Source: Capitulum mitella (taxonomy: Eukaryota; Arthropoda; Thecostraca; Pollicipedomorpha; Pollicipedidae). Taken from it: a DNA stretch of 64,000 nt. Under the pieces are notes generated by a model, which worked only from the letters and a program-made list of their open reading frames with translations, was not told the origin of the DNA and did not search any database. The translations under genes and the position numbers were made by a program. Where the stretch lies: assembly GCA_030062745.1 (NCBI GenBank), contig CP099845.1:16904903-16968902 (forward strand), written 5' to 3'. How positions within the stretch are numbered: the stretch's first letter is position 1; each line of letters begins with the position of its first letter. Positions 11,796-22,911 of the stretch are shown here, one piece after another.

Positions 11796-12242
11796 GACTG
11801 ACGGGGCGTGCTCAGTGGTCACGGTCGCTGGCTGGCCGGCGACTGACGGGCCGTGCTCAGTGATCCCGGTCGCTGGTTGGCCGGCGACTGACGGGCCGTG
11901 CTCAGTGATCCCGGTCGCTGGCCGGCGACTGACGGGCCGTGCTCAGTGATCCCGGTCGCTGGCTGGCCGGCGACTGACGGGCCGTGCTCAGTGATCCCGG
12001 TCGCTGGCCGGCGACTGACGGGCCGTGCTCAGTGATCCGGTCGCTGGTTGGCCGGCGAATGACGGGCCGTGCTCAGTGATCCCGGTCGCTGATTGGCCGG
12101 CGAATGACGGGCCGTGCTCAGTGGTCCCGGTCGCTGGCTGGCCGGCGATTGACGGGCCGTGCTCAGTGACCCCGGTCGCTGGTTGGCCAGCGACTGACGG
12201 GCCGTGCTCAGTGATCACGGTCGCTGGCTGGCCGGCGACTGC
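11796..12242. repeat. Minisatellite, 45-bp unit with 41-bp variants, about 10 copies
   Basis: The unit contains GACGGGCCGTGCTCAGTGAT and CGGTCGCTGG. The 41-bp variants lack a 4-bp step in the GGCTGGCC part. The 45-bp units keep frame, giving spurious 15-residue peptide repeats. Confidence 0.9.
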
Positions 12243-13393
12243 AGCTCACGCTGCCAGTCGAGGGCCGCTGCAGCCGACATGCCACATATCCTGCGGTCAG
12301 GAATCGTGCCACAGTAACAGGATCTGACTGACCACCGACGGAACGACCATCCAGACATGTTCCGCCGAACATGGAGGGTGATCTAGTAACGACGAGATCG
12401 AAAGAATAGTCTCCGTGGGTTCCACCGAGTGTGTCTCTCCGGCCCACCGCCTGCACTCTTCCTCGTGTAACATGGCGCTGAGAAATCTCGCCAACAAATC
12501 CCCGCCAAGAGCAGCTATGCTCTGCAATGCCCGCGATATATCATATTTCATAAGTGGATTCCGAACACCTGCGGTTACAAAACCGCTTCAGTGTAAAATG
12601 ATGATGGTCACAGGACACGTGAACCCCATTTTTGTGCTAACTAACCCAGGAACATACCTACGTGATGTACCCAAAAATTTACGGGTATCTTCCAAATATT
12701 TGGGAATTATTTACCCGGATGAGAGTTGCTCTTCGCCCCGGAGAGAGTCTTTGACCAATTTCAGCGTCTTGGTACTCCACCAAAGATCTGGAGGGTGCTT
12801 CTTTTCAAGAGTGATGACTCAAATCTTTCAGAGGGTTCAGAACGTTTTTGGTGAATCCTACACTTCACGTCATTTGCAATGGTCTATGCACTGGATTCAA
12901 AAATAGAATATCTGGACCCGGTATTTGCATGTATAACAATTCACAAATAAACAAGCGCACACCCACAAGGACAAGCTCCCATACATAAAATGCCCAAAGT
13001 ACAAAGAAGAAGCCTCTTGGCGTATCTGAATGCACAAAAATGAATGCGGGGATAAAATTATACTTGGTCGTTACTGCGAAACCAGAGATACTCAGGGAGA
13101 ACACAGCCAGGACAGTCGGGATTATCTCATGACACAATGACGTATTTACCACACGACGCCCAAGAATATTATACATTAAGCTATTAATCTTTCTGCCGTA
13201 CAGATACGCTTTGGCTGGACATACGATGACTGTAGCTGCCTTACTCGCTATGTTCATTTTGTTGAAGATTGCGACGCGAACAGAGTGTCAATATTGAGAA
13301 AAATGAAACAAAATAGCAAAGCTGAAGCTAGAACATAAATTACGAATACGACGCCAGCTTGACGTCAGTGCCAAACGCGTACATGGCCAGACC
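12243..13393. other. No supported gene; intronic
   Basis: Two chance-length frames (12415-12906 plus, 12865-13257 minus) have no recognisable domain. The stretch is the 3' flank of the 8-module FOLN gene; no clear AATAAA on the minus strand was found by eye. Confidence 0.45.
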
Positions 13394-13423
13394 GTGAGGA
13401 TGGCACGACTTCATACGCAGCAC

Positions 13424-13790
13424 CACCGTCCACACGAACGGTCAGCAGGAGGCCACTCAGACCGACACCGTCCAGACGAACGGTCAGGAGGCCACTCAAA
13501 CCGCCGCCGTCCAGACGAACGGTCAGGAGGCCACTCAGACCGCCACCGTCCAGACGAACGGTCAGGAGGCCACTCAGACCGCCGCCGTCCAGACGAACGG
13601 TCAGGAGGCCACTCAGACCGCCACCGTCCAGACGAACGGCCAGGAGGCCACTCAGACCGCCACCGTCCAGACGAACGGTCAGCAGGAGGCCACTCAGACC
13701 GCCACCGTCCAGACGAACGGTCAGCAGGAGGCCAGTCAGACCGACACCGTCCAGACGACGGTCCTGAGCAGGCCACTCAGACCAGGCTGG
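13424..13790. repeat. Minisatellite, 39/42-bp unit, about 9 copies, overlapping the stop of the 8-module FOLN gene
   Basis: The unit contains GAGGCCACTCAGACCGCCAC and CGTCCAGACGAACGG. Length variants differ by one CAG triplet, so units stay in frame. The TGA of the FOLN gene (13777-13779) is the TGA present once in each unit, read in one frame only. The first unit is 41 bp, which shifts the frame so that later units read open. Confidence 0.9.
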
Positions 13791-14859
13791 AGGGGCTCAA
13801 AAACCTAGTGCGCGTCCGCGGTGGACGACTGGCAGGGAACCGACGTTTGGCAGAGGGCCGGCGTTTAGCAGCTGATGGCCGGCGCTTGGCGGCCGATGGC
13901 CGGCGCTTGGCAGCTGATGGCCGGCGCTTGGCGGCTGATGGTCGGCGCTTGCCCGCAGACGGTCGCGCCGAGTCGCCGCCCACGCGCTCACAGCGGGGCT
14001 GTTTGGGCTCCTCGCTGCCGGTGTCGGCGAGCGAGGTGGGGCCGACAAAGCGGCACTCGCGGCCCTTGGGGCAGCGCAGCGTGCACTCGCTGCAGACGGG
14101 CTTGCCGTTCTCGATGCGGCAGTGGCCACTGCGACACCCCAGCGTGCTGCAGGCGGCCACGCAGCGCGGCCGGCCGGCCACCAGCGCGCACTCCTGGCCG
14201 GCGCTGCACACCGTCTGGTCGCAGGTGGGCGCTGCCGCCGGCGGCGGCGGTCGTGTCGGCTTGGGCCGCTGGACGGCCGGCTCGCAGGTGCCGCGGCCGG
14301 ACGGAAGCAGCGTGCAGCGCAGCCCAGTCGGACAGCGCACGGCCGCGCAGCCCTCGCCCGGCCGGTCCTCGCAGTGCGCCAGGTTGTTCTCAATGACGCA
14401 CTTCTGGTCGTAGCGGCATTTGGCGTCCTCACAGGTGGTTATGTGCACGCAGCGCGGTTCGCCGCCGAACACCTGGCATGTGAACTCGGCTTGACAACGG
14501 AAACGGAAGCAGGGGTCGGCGGGCTGCTGGCGTCGGATGGCGCCGGGCCGGGAGGGCCGGGCCGGCCGGCTGGGTAGGCGAGAGTCTGCTCCGGCCCTGC
14601 TCGGCTTTCTGCGGGTCGGCGGGCGCCTGGCGACCGGCACGCAGCTTGGCGTGCCGCTCACCATGCGACACCGAGTCCGCGCCGGGCACTGCCTCTGCGA
14701 GCACGTCTGCGAACTCTTCTTCGGCTCGCAGCGCGGCTTGCCGGCCACCATGCGGCACTGTCTGCCGGCCGGACAGCTGAACTTGAAGCAGGTGCGCTGG
14801 CCGGCAGCGGCCGCCGCCAGGGCGGCCAGCGACAGCAGCAGCAGGGAGACGTGGTGCAT
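13777..14859 (-). CDS. Secreted protein of 8 FOLN-like modules with repetitive basic tail, single exon
   Basis: It encodes 360 aa from the ATG at 14859, the first ATG below the TATA box. Residues 1-20 (MHHVSLLLLSLAALAAAAAG) are the signal peptide. Eight four-cysteine modules start at Cys24, 53, 117, 143, 171, 213, 237 and 259. Modules 2 and 3 are split by an Arg/Pro-rich linker (about 74-116), and modules 5 and 6 by a Pro-rich linker (193-212). The last module ends EPKQPRC (Cys290), like APKQPRC in the 322-aa paralogue. Modules 4-8 align in order with modules 7-11 of that protein (CRYDQKC versus CRYDHVC). Residues 291-360 are a cysteine-free, strongly basic tail with about five KRRPSAA repeats. 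The tail is encoded by a minisatellite and the stop sits in another one. It is probably an extracellular protein; the tail could bind anionic matrix or surfaces, which is inference. Confidence 0.85.
   Translation of the reverse strand: MHHVSLLLLSLAALAAAAAGQRTCFKFSCPAGRQCRMVAGKPRCEPKKSSQTCSQRQCPARTRCRMVSGTPSCVPVARRPPTRRKPSRAGADSRLPSRPARPSRPGAIRRQQPADPCFRFRCQAEFTCQVFGGEPRCVHITTCEDAKCRYDQKCVIENNLAHCEDRPGEGCAAVRCPTGLRCTLLPSGRGTCEPAVQRPKPTRPPPPAAAPTCDQTVCSAGQECALVAGRPRCVAACSTLGCRSGHCRIENGKPVCSECTLRCPKGRECRFVGPTSLADTGSEEPKQPRCERVGGDSARPSAGKRRPSAAKRRPSAAKRRPSAAKRRPSAAKRRPSAKRRFPASRPPRTRTRFLSPSSLV
13839..13968. repeat. Coding 21-bp minisatellite, about 5-6 copies
   Basis: The unit encodes KRRPSAA on the minus strand and forms the C-terminal tail of the 8-module FOLN protein. 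Copies are nearly identical at DNA level, so expansion is recent. Confidence 0.85.
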
Positions 14860-14908
14860 CTCGCCGGCACCGGACGGACAGTGACACACCGGCCGCCTCG
14901 GCCGCCGC

Positions 14909-14915
14909 CTTTATA
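14909..14915 (-). promoter_or_regulatory. TATA box of the 8-module FOLN gene
   Basis: TATAAAG on the minus strand starts 56 bp upstream of the ATG. An arthropod-type initiator TCACT has its A at 14882, 33 bp downstream, giving a leader of about 23 nt. The spacing nearly equals that of the paralogue at 7877-7883. Confidence 0.75.
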
Positions 14916-16870
14916 CCGGCCCGGCGGCGGCAACAGCAATCCAGCGGACACGACCGCGCTCCGCCCCGGTCCCGGATGTCGAGCAGGGCACCCCCGCGTG
15001 GCGGCGGCCGGCCGCTCATGACGTCTGTCGGCACGCGCCTGTCCCGGATCTGCCGAGCTGAAGCCGACGCCTGGGCGGCGAGATCGAGACTTCAAACAGA
15101 CCACGGAGCGAGACCAGCCGCCGGCCGGTCAGACGCTGATTCAGCCTCGAGTTCGGCCGCCGAATTGGTGCAGACTCGTCCAGCAGAGCAGGACAGCGCC
15201 CGCCGAGCGCCGTCAGGCTGGACTCCGGCCGAGAAACCCCTGGCAGTTGGGAGACGGTCGGGACACAGCTGGCTGTCCACGACCCCGGGCAACGTGGCGC
15301 CACAGCAGCGACCAGCGATCGGCGGACGGGGTCACGGCGGACGGACGGGGTCACGGCGGGCGTGACGGATAGAGCAGTCTGCGGTCTGTCTGCTGTCAAC
15401 TGCGGTCCAGTCCAGACACAACTGCGGCGGACAGCAGCAGCAGCGATGGCTGGTGTCACAAACGGAATAGTACCTGACCTGCAGTCGACTCCAGAGACGA
15501 TGGAACGAAATGATCACTGGGCTGTACCACATCCCGCCTGAAATTAGTTAGATTTGGCATACACCTACTGTCGCCTCACAGGCATTTCATCAAAGACCGA
15601 ACAGTCGACAAAACTGTGCGTAAGGCGTGCTGCGGATTGTGCTTCACCGACATCGGCGCTGCGCCATCAGCCTGAAGTATATCATACTTCCGAGTTGGTA
15701 CTGGTACAGAATGTTAACAAATCCTTTAAATTTCCAAGTTTGGCATTCGCATCACAAAATCTCCTAGGATATCATCAATAACTGGTTGGACGAGAGAGCA
15801 ACTGCATTAGTGTTTTCTGATCCCACCAATGAATAGTATCTGATTAGTCTTAGGTACTTCGTGATACATCAGTTACTCTGTGACTTTCGTTCCAAGCATC
15901 TATCATTCAAACAGCCTTCTACCAATAATGCCCCAAATGAAAACGGATAAGAACTCTAGTTACGCTAGATCAGCGGTGAGTACGGAATCTAGGCCCTTAA
16001 ATAGCTTGATAAACCGCTGGTACCTTTCCCACGAATCTGGCGGAAACACTAACAAATGAAACAATGAGGGAACGTTCACTGGCGACGCTTTCACCTACAC
16101 CAGAAAAGTCTGGAAATGAACATGCCTCTCCACTACTGTCAGTTATCAATAAGAATATGGCGCCACTTCGGTGGGATAAATACCGCAGAACATGGAGCAA
16201 TAGGAATGCGAGAACACAAAGACCTACTGGGTTAAACCATCAAAGGCCGAGAACGGAAGGCTCTCTGCTAAAGCCGGAAATGCAATTCTCGAAGGACAGG
16301 CAGTGGGTGCATCCGAACCAAACATTTCTGAACATGCAAATTCCACATGCATCAGCCCCCCAGTCAAGATCGCAGATGACCAAACATTTGCATAACAATT
16401 TATATGCGTCCCAAAGTATTCGAGCCAGCATTCCTTCCATCAGTGATCCTCTGATGCCAAGTCGTCTGACGGCACAGGTCAGACCACAGAGCTTCCTGGA
16501 GGGTTTCAGAAGCGCACGGTCCGCTGGCAACCCAACGTCGGTCTTTTCTTCACGATCAACTGCGACTGGTATGCTTTCCCAAACGTCACCAAACCTGGCA
16601 GTACGGTCAAACGCCAGCACTCCCCCCCCCCGCAGCCACTACTGATCTCGCCATCTCTCGGATCAACCGTCCCCTTCCCCCTCCGCCGATATCCGTGAGA
16701 GCGCGCTCCGCTCTGTGACGATGTGACCGCGAACATGTAACGCGATTACGTGTCGGTGACGCGGCTGATCCGGCCGCCCGGGGGCGTCTAACGGGAGGAA
16801 TCACTGTCAAATGGCGAGCGGTATCGTCTCGCTGAACCGGACTGACCAGTAGAGATCCGTCTCAACGCGA
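14916..16870. other. Upstream flank of the 8-module FOLN gene; no other gene seen
   Basis: GC-rich promoter-proximal DNA (to about 15.4 kb) gives way to neutral DNA. A 193-codon plus-strand frame (16064-16645) has no recognisable feature. A C10 run lies at 16622-16631, and a short duplication (GGACGGGGTCACGGCGG) at 15320-15360. Confidence 0.45.
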
Positions 16871-16884
16871 CCGAGACCACAGCC

Positions 16885-17615
16885 AGGCGGCAACAGAAAC
16901 CACAGCCGGACGGTGGCCGAAACCACAGCCGGACGGTGGCCGAAGCCACAGCCGGACGGTGGAGGAAACCACAGCCGGACGGCAACAGAAACCACAGCCG
17001 GACGGCAACAGAAGCCATGGCCGGACGGTGGAGGAAACCACAGCCGGACGGTGGCCGAAACCACAGCCGGACGGCGACCGAAACCACAGCCGGACGGCAA
17101 CAGAAACCACAGCCAGACGGCAACAGAAACCGCAGCCGGACGGTGGCCGAAACCACAGCCGGACGGCGACCGAAATCACAGTCGGACGGTGGCCGAAACC
17201 ACAGCCGGACGGCGACCGAAATCACAGTCGGACGGTGGCCGAAGCCACAGCCGGACGGTGGAGGAAACCACAGCCGGACGGCAACAGAAACCACAGCCGG
17301 ACGGTGGAGGAAACCACAGCCGGACGGCAACCGAAACCACAGCCGGACGGCAACCGAAACCACAGCCGGACGGCAACAGAAACCACAGCCAGACGAAGAG
17401 CCGGACGGTGGCCGAAACCACAGCCGGACGGCGACCGAAATCACAGTCGGACGGTGGCCGAAACCACAGCCGGACGGCGACCGAAATCACAGTCGGACGG
17501 TGGCCGAAACCACAGCCGGACGGCGACCGAAACCACAGCCGGACGGTGGCCGAAACCACAGCCGGACGGCATCAGAAACCACGGCCGGACGGCGACCGAA
17601 GCCACAGCCGGACGG
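16885..17615. repeat. Minisatellite, 23-bp unit, about 32 copies
   Basis: The unit contains AACCACAGCCGGACGG followed by a variable TGGCCG, CAACAG, CGACCG or TGGAGG. The 23-bp period lacks stops in all three plus frames and several minus frames, so frames up to 337 codons arise by artefact. The ordered variant types would allow array mapping. Confidence 0.95.
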
Positions 17616-18532
17616 CGTTCCGAGGAAAAAGCAGGCCTTTGGCAGCACCAGCACGTGCCGGAAGTACACAGACTCTCCGAGAATTTCGACTGTAAGTACG
17701 AGCTCCCACCAGCCGGCAGGCACTCGGAACGCAGAGGTCACCACAAGGTGGCATCGGCTCGGAGAATCGGCCGGCGACTCGGTAATACCCACCCCCTCCC
17801 CTCCAGGATCACCATGGCAACAGATACCGGCTGAGGGGGGGACGTCAGATACAGCCTGCATACAGGGCAACTCATCCTCAAAGGCGATTACTAGGGCCTA
17901 CGACAAAATGTGGCAGTGGGCGCAAGTTTCCACCCAGCTTTGTTTCTGATGCAAATGCTCCACGAAGCCATGGTGTCTGCAAAACCCGGTTCCACGGCGG
18001 CAGGCTGGCGCTATCTTTCCAGGCCAAGGTTAGCATTACGAAGAATACAAATAATCGTTCGGACTGGACGTGAAGACCACATCAAGGTCAAGTTTAATCA
18101 CAAATGGCCTGCAAATACAGCGCGACTGACATAAGACAATATCTTTAAAATGCACCTGGCGTTATGTGAAATGGCCAAGCGTCGTTCGTGACTAAACCAC
18201 TGTCGTGAATTACCGGCTAAGAAAACAGGAGTTTCCAGGCAGTCCTTATGTCCTTTCATCGCATACATACTTATCCTCATCAGGCATCAACCCAACGCAG
18301 AACACCGTCTAGGCATCCGGAGGAGTCTGCAGAGCCCTCCAGGACATCTAAAACATCGGCCAGCTTCATGGGTCAGGGCTAATGACGTCAGAAAACTGAC
18401 CGACGCGTCACCACCGTCAACGGCGATCAGCACCGCCCCCGCCAGCGACCGCGAGCTCTGCAGCTGCAGAACCGGCCACCGGGTCGGGCTGCGGCAGCCG
18501 TGCAGGACCCGCGACTGGCCCTCCATCTGTGG

Positions 18533-18840
18533 CAGCCACACCGGACCGAGCCGGATCACTGAGGCAGCCACACCGGACCCTGAGCCGGATCACTGAGGCA
18601 GCCACACCGGACTCTGAGCCGGATCACTGAGGCAGCCACACCGGACCCTGAGCCGGATCACTGAGGCAGCCACGCCGGACTCTGAGTTGGCCCTCTGAGG
18701 CAGCCACACCGGACCCCGAGCCGGATCACTGAGGAAGCCACACCGGACCCTGGGCCGGATCACTGAGGCAGCCACACCGGACTCTGAGTTGGCCCTCTGA
18801 GGCAGCCATACCGGACCCCGAGCCGGATCACTGAGGAAGA
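18533..18840. repeat. Minisatellite, about 34-bp unit, 8-9 copies
   Basis: The unit contains GGCAGCCACACCGGAC and TGAGCCGGATCACTGA. A variant type has TGAGTTGGCCCTCTGA. Confidence 0.9.
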
Positions 18841-19932
18841 GGTGCAAAGAGCATCCTCATACCCTCCCCGGAGGATAGCAAATCAGCCTAGAAACATCCA
18901 ACGCCCTGGTAGCAAAATGAAGTTCCAGGACCGGCATACGCGTGCGTTTTTATGCAACATGCTATGAGGTCGTCTAAAAACTGTGTTCACTTTAATCCTG
19001 CAGTTATTGCTAAAACGGCCGAATTACCCCTTTGGAGGCCTTAATTTTCTGGCAGCAATATCATCGGGCAATACGGCCAATATCCAGCTATCGTGAAAAT
19101 AGTTCACAGTACCCACCACCATACGCAAACATCTGACTGGTGGGATACCCAAGTGAGGAACGCAAACTGGTTGGTGGGGCACCTCAGAAAGGAAAACGGA
19201 GAATGGGGAACTGTAGAATGTGCTGGCCCATGTAACCTTTGGAATCAAGTTGTTTTGCGAGGAACCACGCATATCCGATGAAGTTATGGATAAAGTTATG
19301 TTTTCTTTTACCGCAATCGGGAAAATAAAGTGCTATTTCATGACTGTTTGTTATTCAAGTTCAGATGAATTTATGATTTCTTACCATAAGTGCAGTTCAC
19401 GTTTGCACAGTTCCAAAAAAAGTACTCACAGCACGGTGTCTATGGTAATTCGCAAACAAAGTAACACAAATAAGTTTACGCGCAATATGAGGTCCAAGCA
19501 TCACAAACATCCAATACATAGCTAACCTACTTAAATAAGGTCTCTTTACCAAGTATGTTTCTTTCATAGTTTCGTGCAGAAAAATTAATCTAAGAACAAT
19601 GCGGTTGACTGAACTCGGTGCCAGAAAACGCGGCATTTCCGAGGCTGCTGTGTCGAGTCGGTTGCGCAGCCCCCAGTATGAACCGCGCATATGAAATGCT
19701 GTTTGTGTTGAATGGCACTGGGGCCTATACACCGACCTCTGTCTGGAATGGACATGGCCGCTCCACTATTGGTGAAATGGCTATTTCTCCAGTTTTACTG
19801 TAGCAAATCAGAAGACGTTAAAACAGGGTAATTTAGCTGCGTGGCAAATCTGATCGTCGGTATCACGACAGCGTACCAGGCAGGCCGTCTGCGGCTCTGC
19901 CGAGTGTGCGGCGAGCTCGGCCAGCCCCTCAC
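18841..19932. other. Start of the 17-kb intron; nothing recognised
   Basis: This is neutral-composition DNA immediately past the donor at 19932. Only short chance frames were seen. Confidence 0.5.
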
Positions 19933-20146
19933 CTGCGCCGATGTCGGCCATCTCCGGGTCGGCCGGGTCGGCGGCTGGCGACGGTGGACGCACACACTGC
20001 AGCAACGTGTCCCACTTGCTGGAGAGGTGTGCCAGCCGCCAGGCCACCTCGTCGCGCAGCTCCGGCTGGCGGCGCTGCATACGCAGACACTGTTCCGTCA
20101 ACAGCTTGCGCCGGTACGACTTGCGCTGAATCTCTTCCATGTGAGA
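19933..20146 (-). CDS. Exon of spectrin-repeat-like gene
   Basis: The acceptor is CCGGCCGACAG before 20146 (phase 0) and the donor GCAG|GTGAGG after 19933 (phase 1). It is 214 nt and 71 codons long. The peptide begins SHMEEIQRKSYRRKLL, is charged and helical through RMQRRQPELRDEV, reaches the spectrin-type helix end LAHLSSKWDTLLQ, then a Pro-rich stretch to PEMADIGA. The incoming phase matches the phase-0 donor of the exon at 22741-22911. The peptide points to a spectrin-repeat protein such as Klarsicht, AKAP6 or nesprins; the family is a tentative reading from residue pattern only. Confidence 0.65.
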
Positions 20147-22740
20147 CTGTCGGCCGGGGACGAAAATGGTCAGAGCGCCAGCACGGCAAGCAGACAGCGG
20201 AGCGAGGGGCACAACAGGAGCAGCATACATCGCAGGAGGGGACAAAGCCCGCGAGCATACGAGGGAACAAACAGTGGAGCAGGAGCAGGGAGCGGAACCA
20301 GGAGGGCGGGAAGCGGAACAGGACGGCAAAGGAACAACCCATTTCCTGTCCGTATTCAACTAACGCATGTCAGGAACACACCAGATTACTGCAATGGTCT
20401 TCCATGCAAGTTCAAATCCCATCCGCATTACGTGGATTCGAGAATCGTGGATTTCATTTTCAATTCCGGGTACATATCGCTTTTACCAGTAGCGGGATCA
20501 AAATTTCAGTACCGGCAGTCTCGACAAGCCTTTGGTGGCACGCAAGCAGTCCATTTTCTTAAGGAACAGCCGAATCACTACCCATGATTGTGATCTGGCA
20601 TTTTCATCCATGTGCAAAAGATGAAACTCAGAGCGGATGAGTCGGTCTGCAGACTCCGCACGTTCCAGATAACAGAGTGCTCGTGACCGGGGGATTCGGG
20701 GGCCGTGGGAGGCCGGATAAGCTACCTACAGTCAGACGTGGCGGCGGTCCAAATCCATTCCAGCCTGTCGCCATGACGGCCGTGAACATTAGACACGCCG
20801 TATCACCGCCGTCCATAAAGGCATAGTTCAATAAACAGGCTCCATGACATACCATGCCTATTCCCAATCCACATCCTCAAAGACGTAAGGCTCCCTGATC
20901 AATCACAGTACATTGCTGCTAATAATTGGTATAGATATCGCCAGAGAACCTGCCACGGAGACTGCAACAGCCCTGCAAGCGACCTCGCTTTCCGCCAAGA
21001 CGTCCCGAGTCACATGCAAAAACAGTCTCATTCCACCCGATGGCAGGGCACCTCAAAAACAGGATACACTAATCCAGAGACTGCACGGAGAGTATCGTGC
21101 AGAGCAAAAATTTCGCCTGTTCTACCTTATTGGATCCGGTCAGCAAAACTCCATGAATCTCATGCAAAACTTTTAGCCGTCAAGAAAATGTGCCTTTGCA
21201 ATTGGTTCCAGGTGTTTCGATGTTGGCATTCGAAACACCTGCAATTTCCTCTTGCGGTGTTCTTTTACGGAGCCGTCTTTCTCAAGTTCAAACATCTCAA
21301 ATGCGGTTTTCTTTCTTGGGTTCTTCAGATTCGTCGGACGAATCTCAGTATGCATGGCTTGTTACCTCGCGAAACATATGACTATTTGAACTGGATTACT
21401 TATTGACACTATGGTGCATAAATCATTCGCTTTACCGGTGTTCAGTGCTTTGCTATGTTCACCCCTGAACCCTGCTAGGTCTGAACCCTGGTGAACCCGC
21501 ACATACGCGACGGACACGTGAGGGAATGTCAGAACCAATTACACTTATCAAGCAAGGCTGCATAGCTGAAATTTAGGTGGATGAAACAGTGTATCCAGGT
21601 TTCAATTTATGACAGGGGTCCAGTGCAATATTCCTGCAACCTTTAGGGAAGTCAATTTCTGTCACCAGAATTTCCCTCAGCATTTTTTTTATGTTGCCGA
21701 TTTACGTCGCATAGCCAGTACATCACTTCACATGCAGCTCTCAATGCTACACAACCCACTGTTTACATGTGAGGTCATTATTGCCCGCATAGTACGACAG
21801 CTCTGCCATTTCTGCAACATCAGCATTTGCTTATCTAAGTAACTGAGGGTTACTCGGACTTTCACTTAATAAATTTCAAAAAGCTTGGATTGATAATTAC
21901 CTGTTACTACAGTATGGCAAACGGCTAAGCTTGAGAAAGCAAAATGATTGACATTCTAAGATGTGAAATTTCAACTGCAAGACAGGTATGTGTAGCAGAT
22001 AAAGCATCGGTATAGGCGTAGCACACCAGTCGCATTATGTCATCAGGCCCCACACACAAAGCCAACAGTCACAGGGATAAGATTCCCATATACGACGTTG
22101 ACTGCAGGCAACTTCATGACGGGTCAGATACACTGAAGACTGAGCAAGATAGCACGAGCAACAGCAAGCGACCGTGTCAGGCCTGTGGGATCTGTCTGAT
22201 CCTTCTGACACGCCGGGCGGCCGGGTCGTCAGAACAGGCCGCCGACGGATCGGCCGCGGCCAGTGGACGCGGAGCCGGGTAGAAAGGGCGGCACCCTCCG
22301 AGCCGGCCGATCCCCCCTGAGCCGGCACCGCGGCCCGTACAGCGCCGCCCACAAAGGGGATCAGCCACAATGAGCCGAGCCGCGGCCGACCCGCGCACGA
22401 CATACAGAGCAGCTCTCCTTCCGGCGGAGGTGCTTAGAACCAACCGCAGCCACGTGGGGCGGTCAACAGTGTCAAACGGCCGGCGATGCCCCCACGGAGA
22501 CATCTGCACTGCCATTGAGGTTATCCAAGGCCTCAGGCAAAATGTGAACCGGAACACTGTCGGAAATATTATGCCCAGTGGAACATTACTTCTTTTATCT
22601 TTTATTCGTAGTCTTTTAGCCCGGAGCCCAGGCGTCAAGGAACGACCTAAGTGTTTCGTTTTTTTGTTTATGTTTTGATCTATGGGGGTGGATGCAGTTC
22701 GTGCGTGCTCGAGGGACGCAGTACGAGTCCACGATAGTAC
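20147..22740. other. Intron of the spectrin-like gene (2594 bp)
   Basis: Bounded by the donor at 22740 and the acceptor before 20146. It holds a perfect 12-bp-arm hairpin at 21209-21241 (CAGGTGTTTCGA, 9-nt loop) and otherwise nothing recognised. Confidence 0.6.
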
Positions 22741-22911
22741 CTCACGAAGACGTCTGTCGGTGATGTTCTTGGGCGAACTGTAGATGACCACCTGGATCTC
22801 GTTCAGCCACTCATACAGCTCGTTGTACTGGTCCATGAACTCGGCGAACGACCAGGTGGAATCCATCCCGGGCACGTCGGTGGCGTCCCACGTCAGATCA
22901 CCGCTGGCCTC
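22741..22911 (-). CDS. Exon of spectrin-repeat-like gene
   Basis: The exon is exactly 57 codons, phase 0 at both ends. The acceptor is GGCTTGTTCGCAG before 22911 and the donor GAG|GTACTA after 22741, a weaker but acceptable donor. The peptide opens EASGDLTWDATDVPGMD and continues with WSFAEFMDQYNELYEWLNEI, whose Tyr/Leu/Trp-Leu spacing is typical of a spectrin-repeat helix. It ends KNITDRRLRE. The reading joins in phase to the exons on both sides, which is the strongest support that these pieces are one gene. Confidence 0.7.

Noticed and set aside
13394-14413. 339-codon plus-strand frame
   Set aside because: It is made of the antisense of the 39/42-bp array and of the FOLN gene; the peptide follows the repeat unit only.
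16913-17949. Three overlapping plus-strand frames of 260-337 codons
   Set aside because: The 23-bp unit has no stop in any plus frame, so all three frames are open; none can be favoured as coding.
20395-20440. tRNA-like B-box word GTTCAAATCCC
   Set aside because: No matching A box or cloverleaf in the upstream 60 bp.
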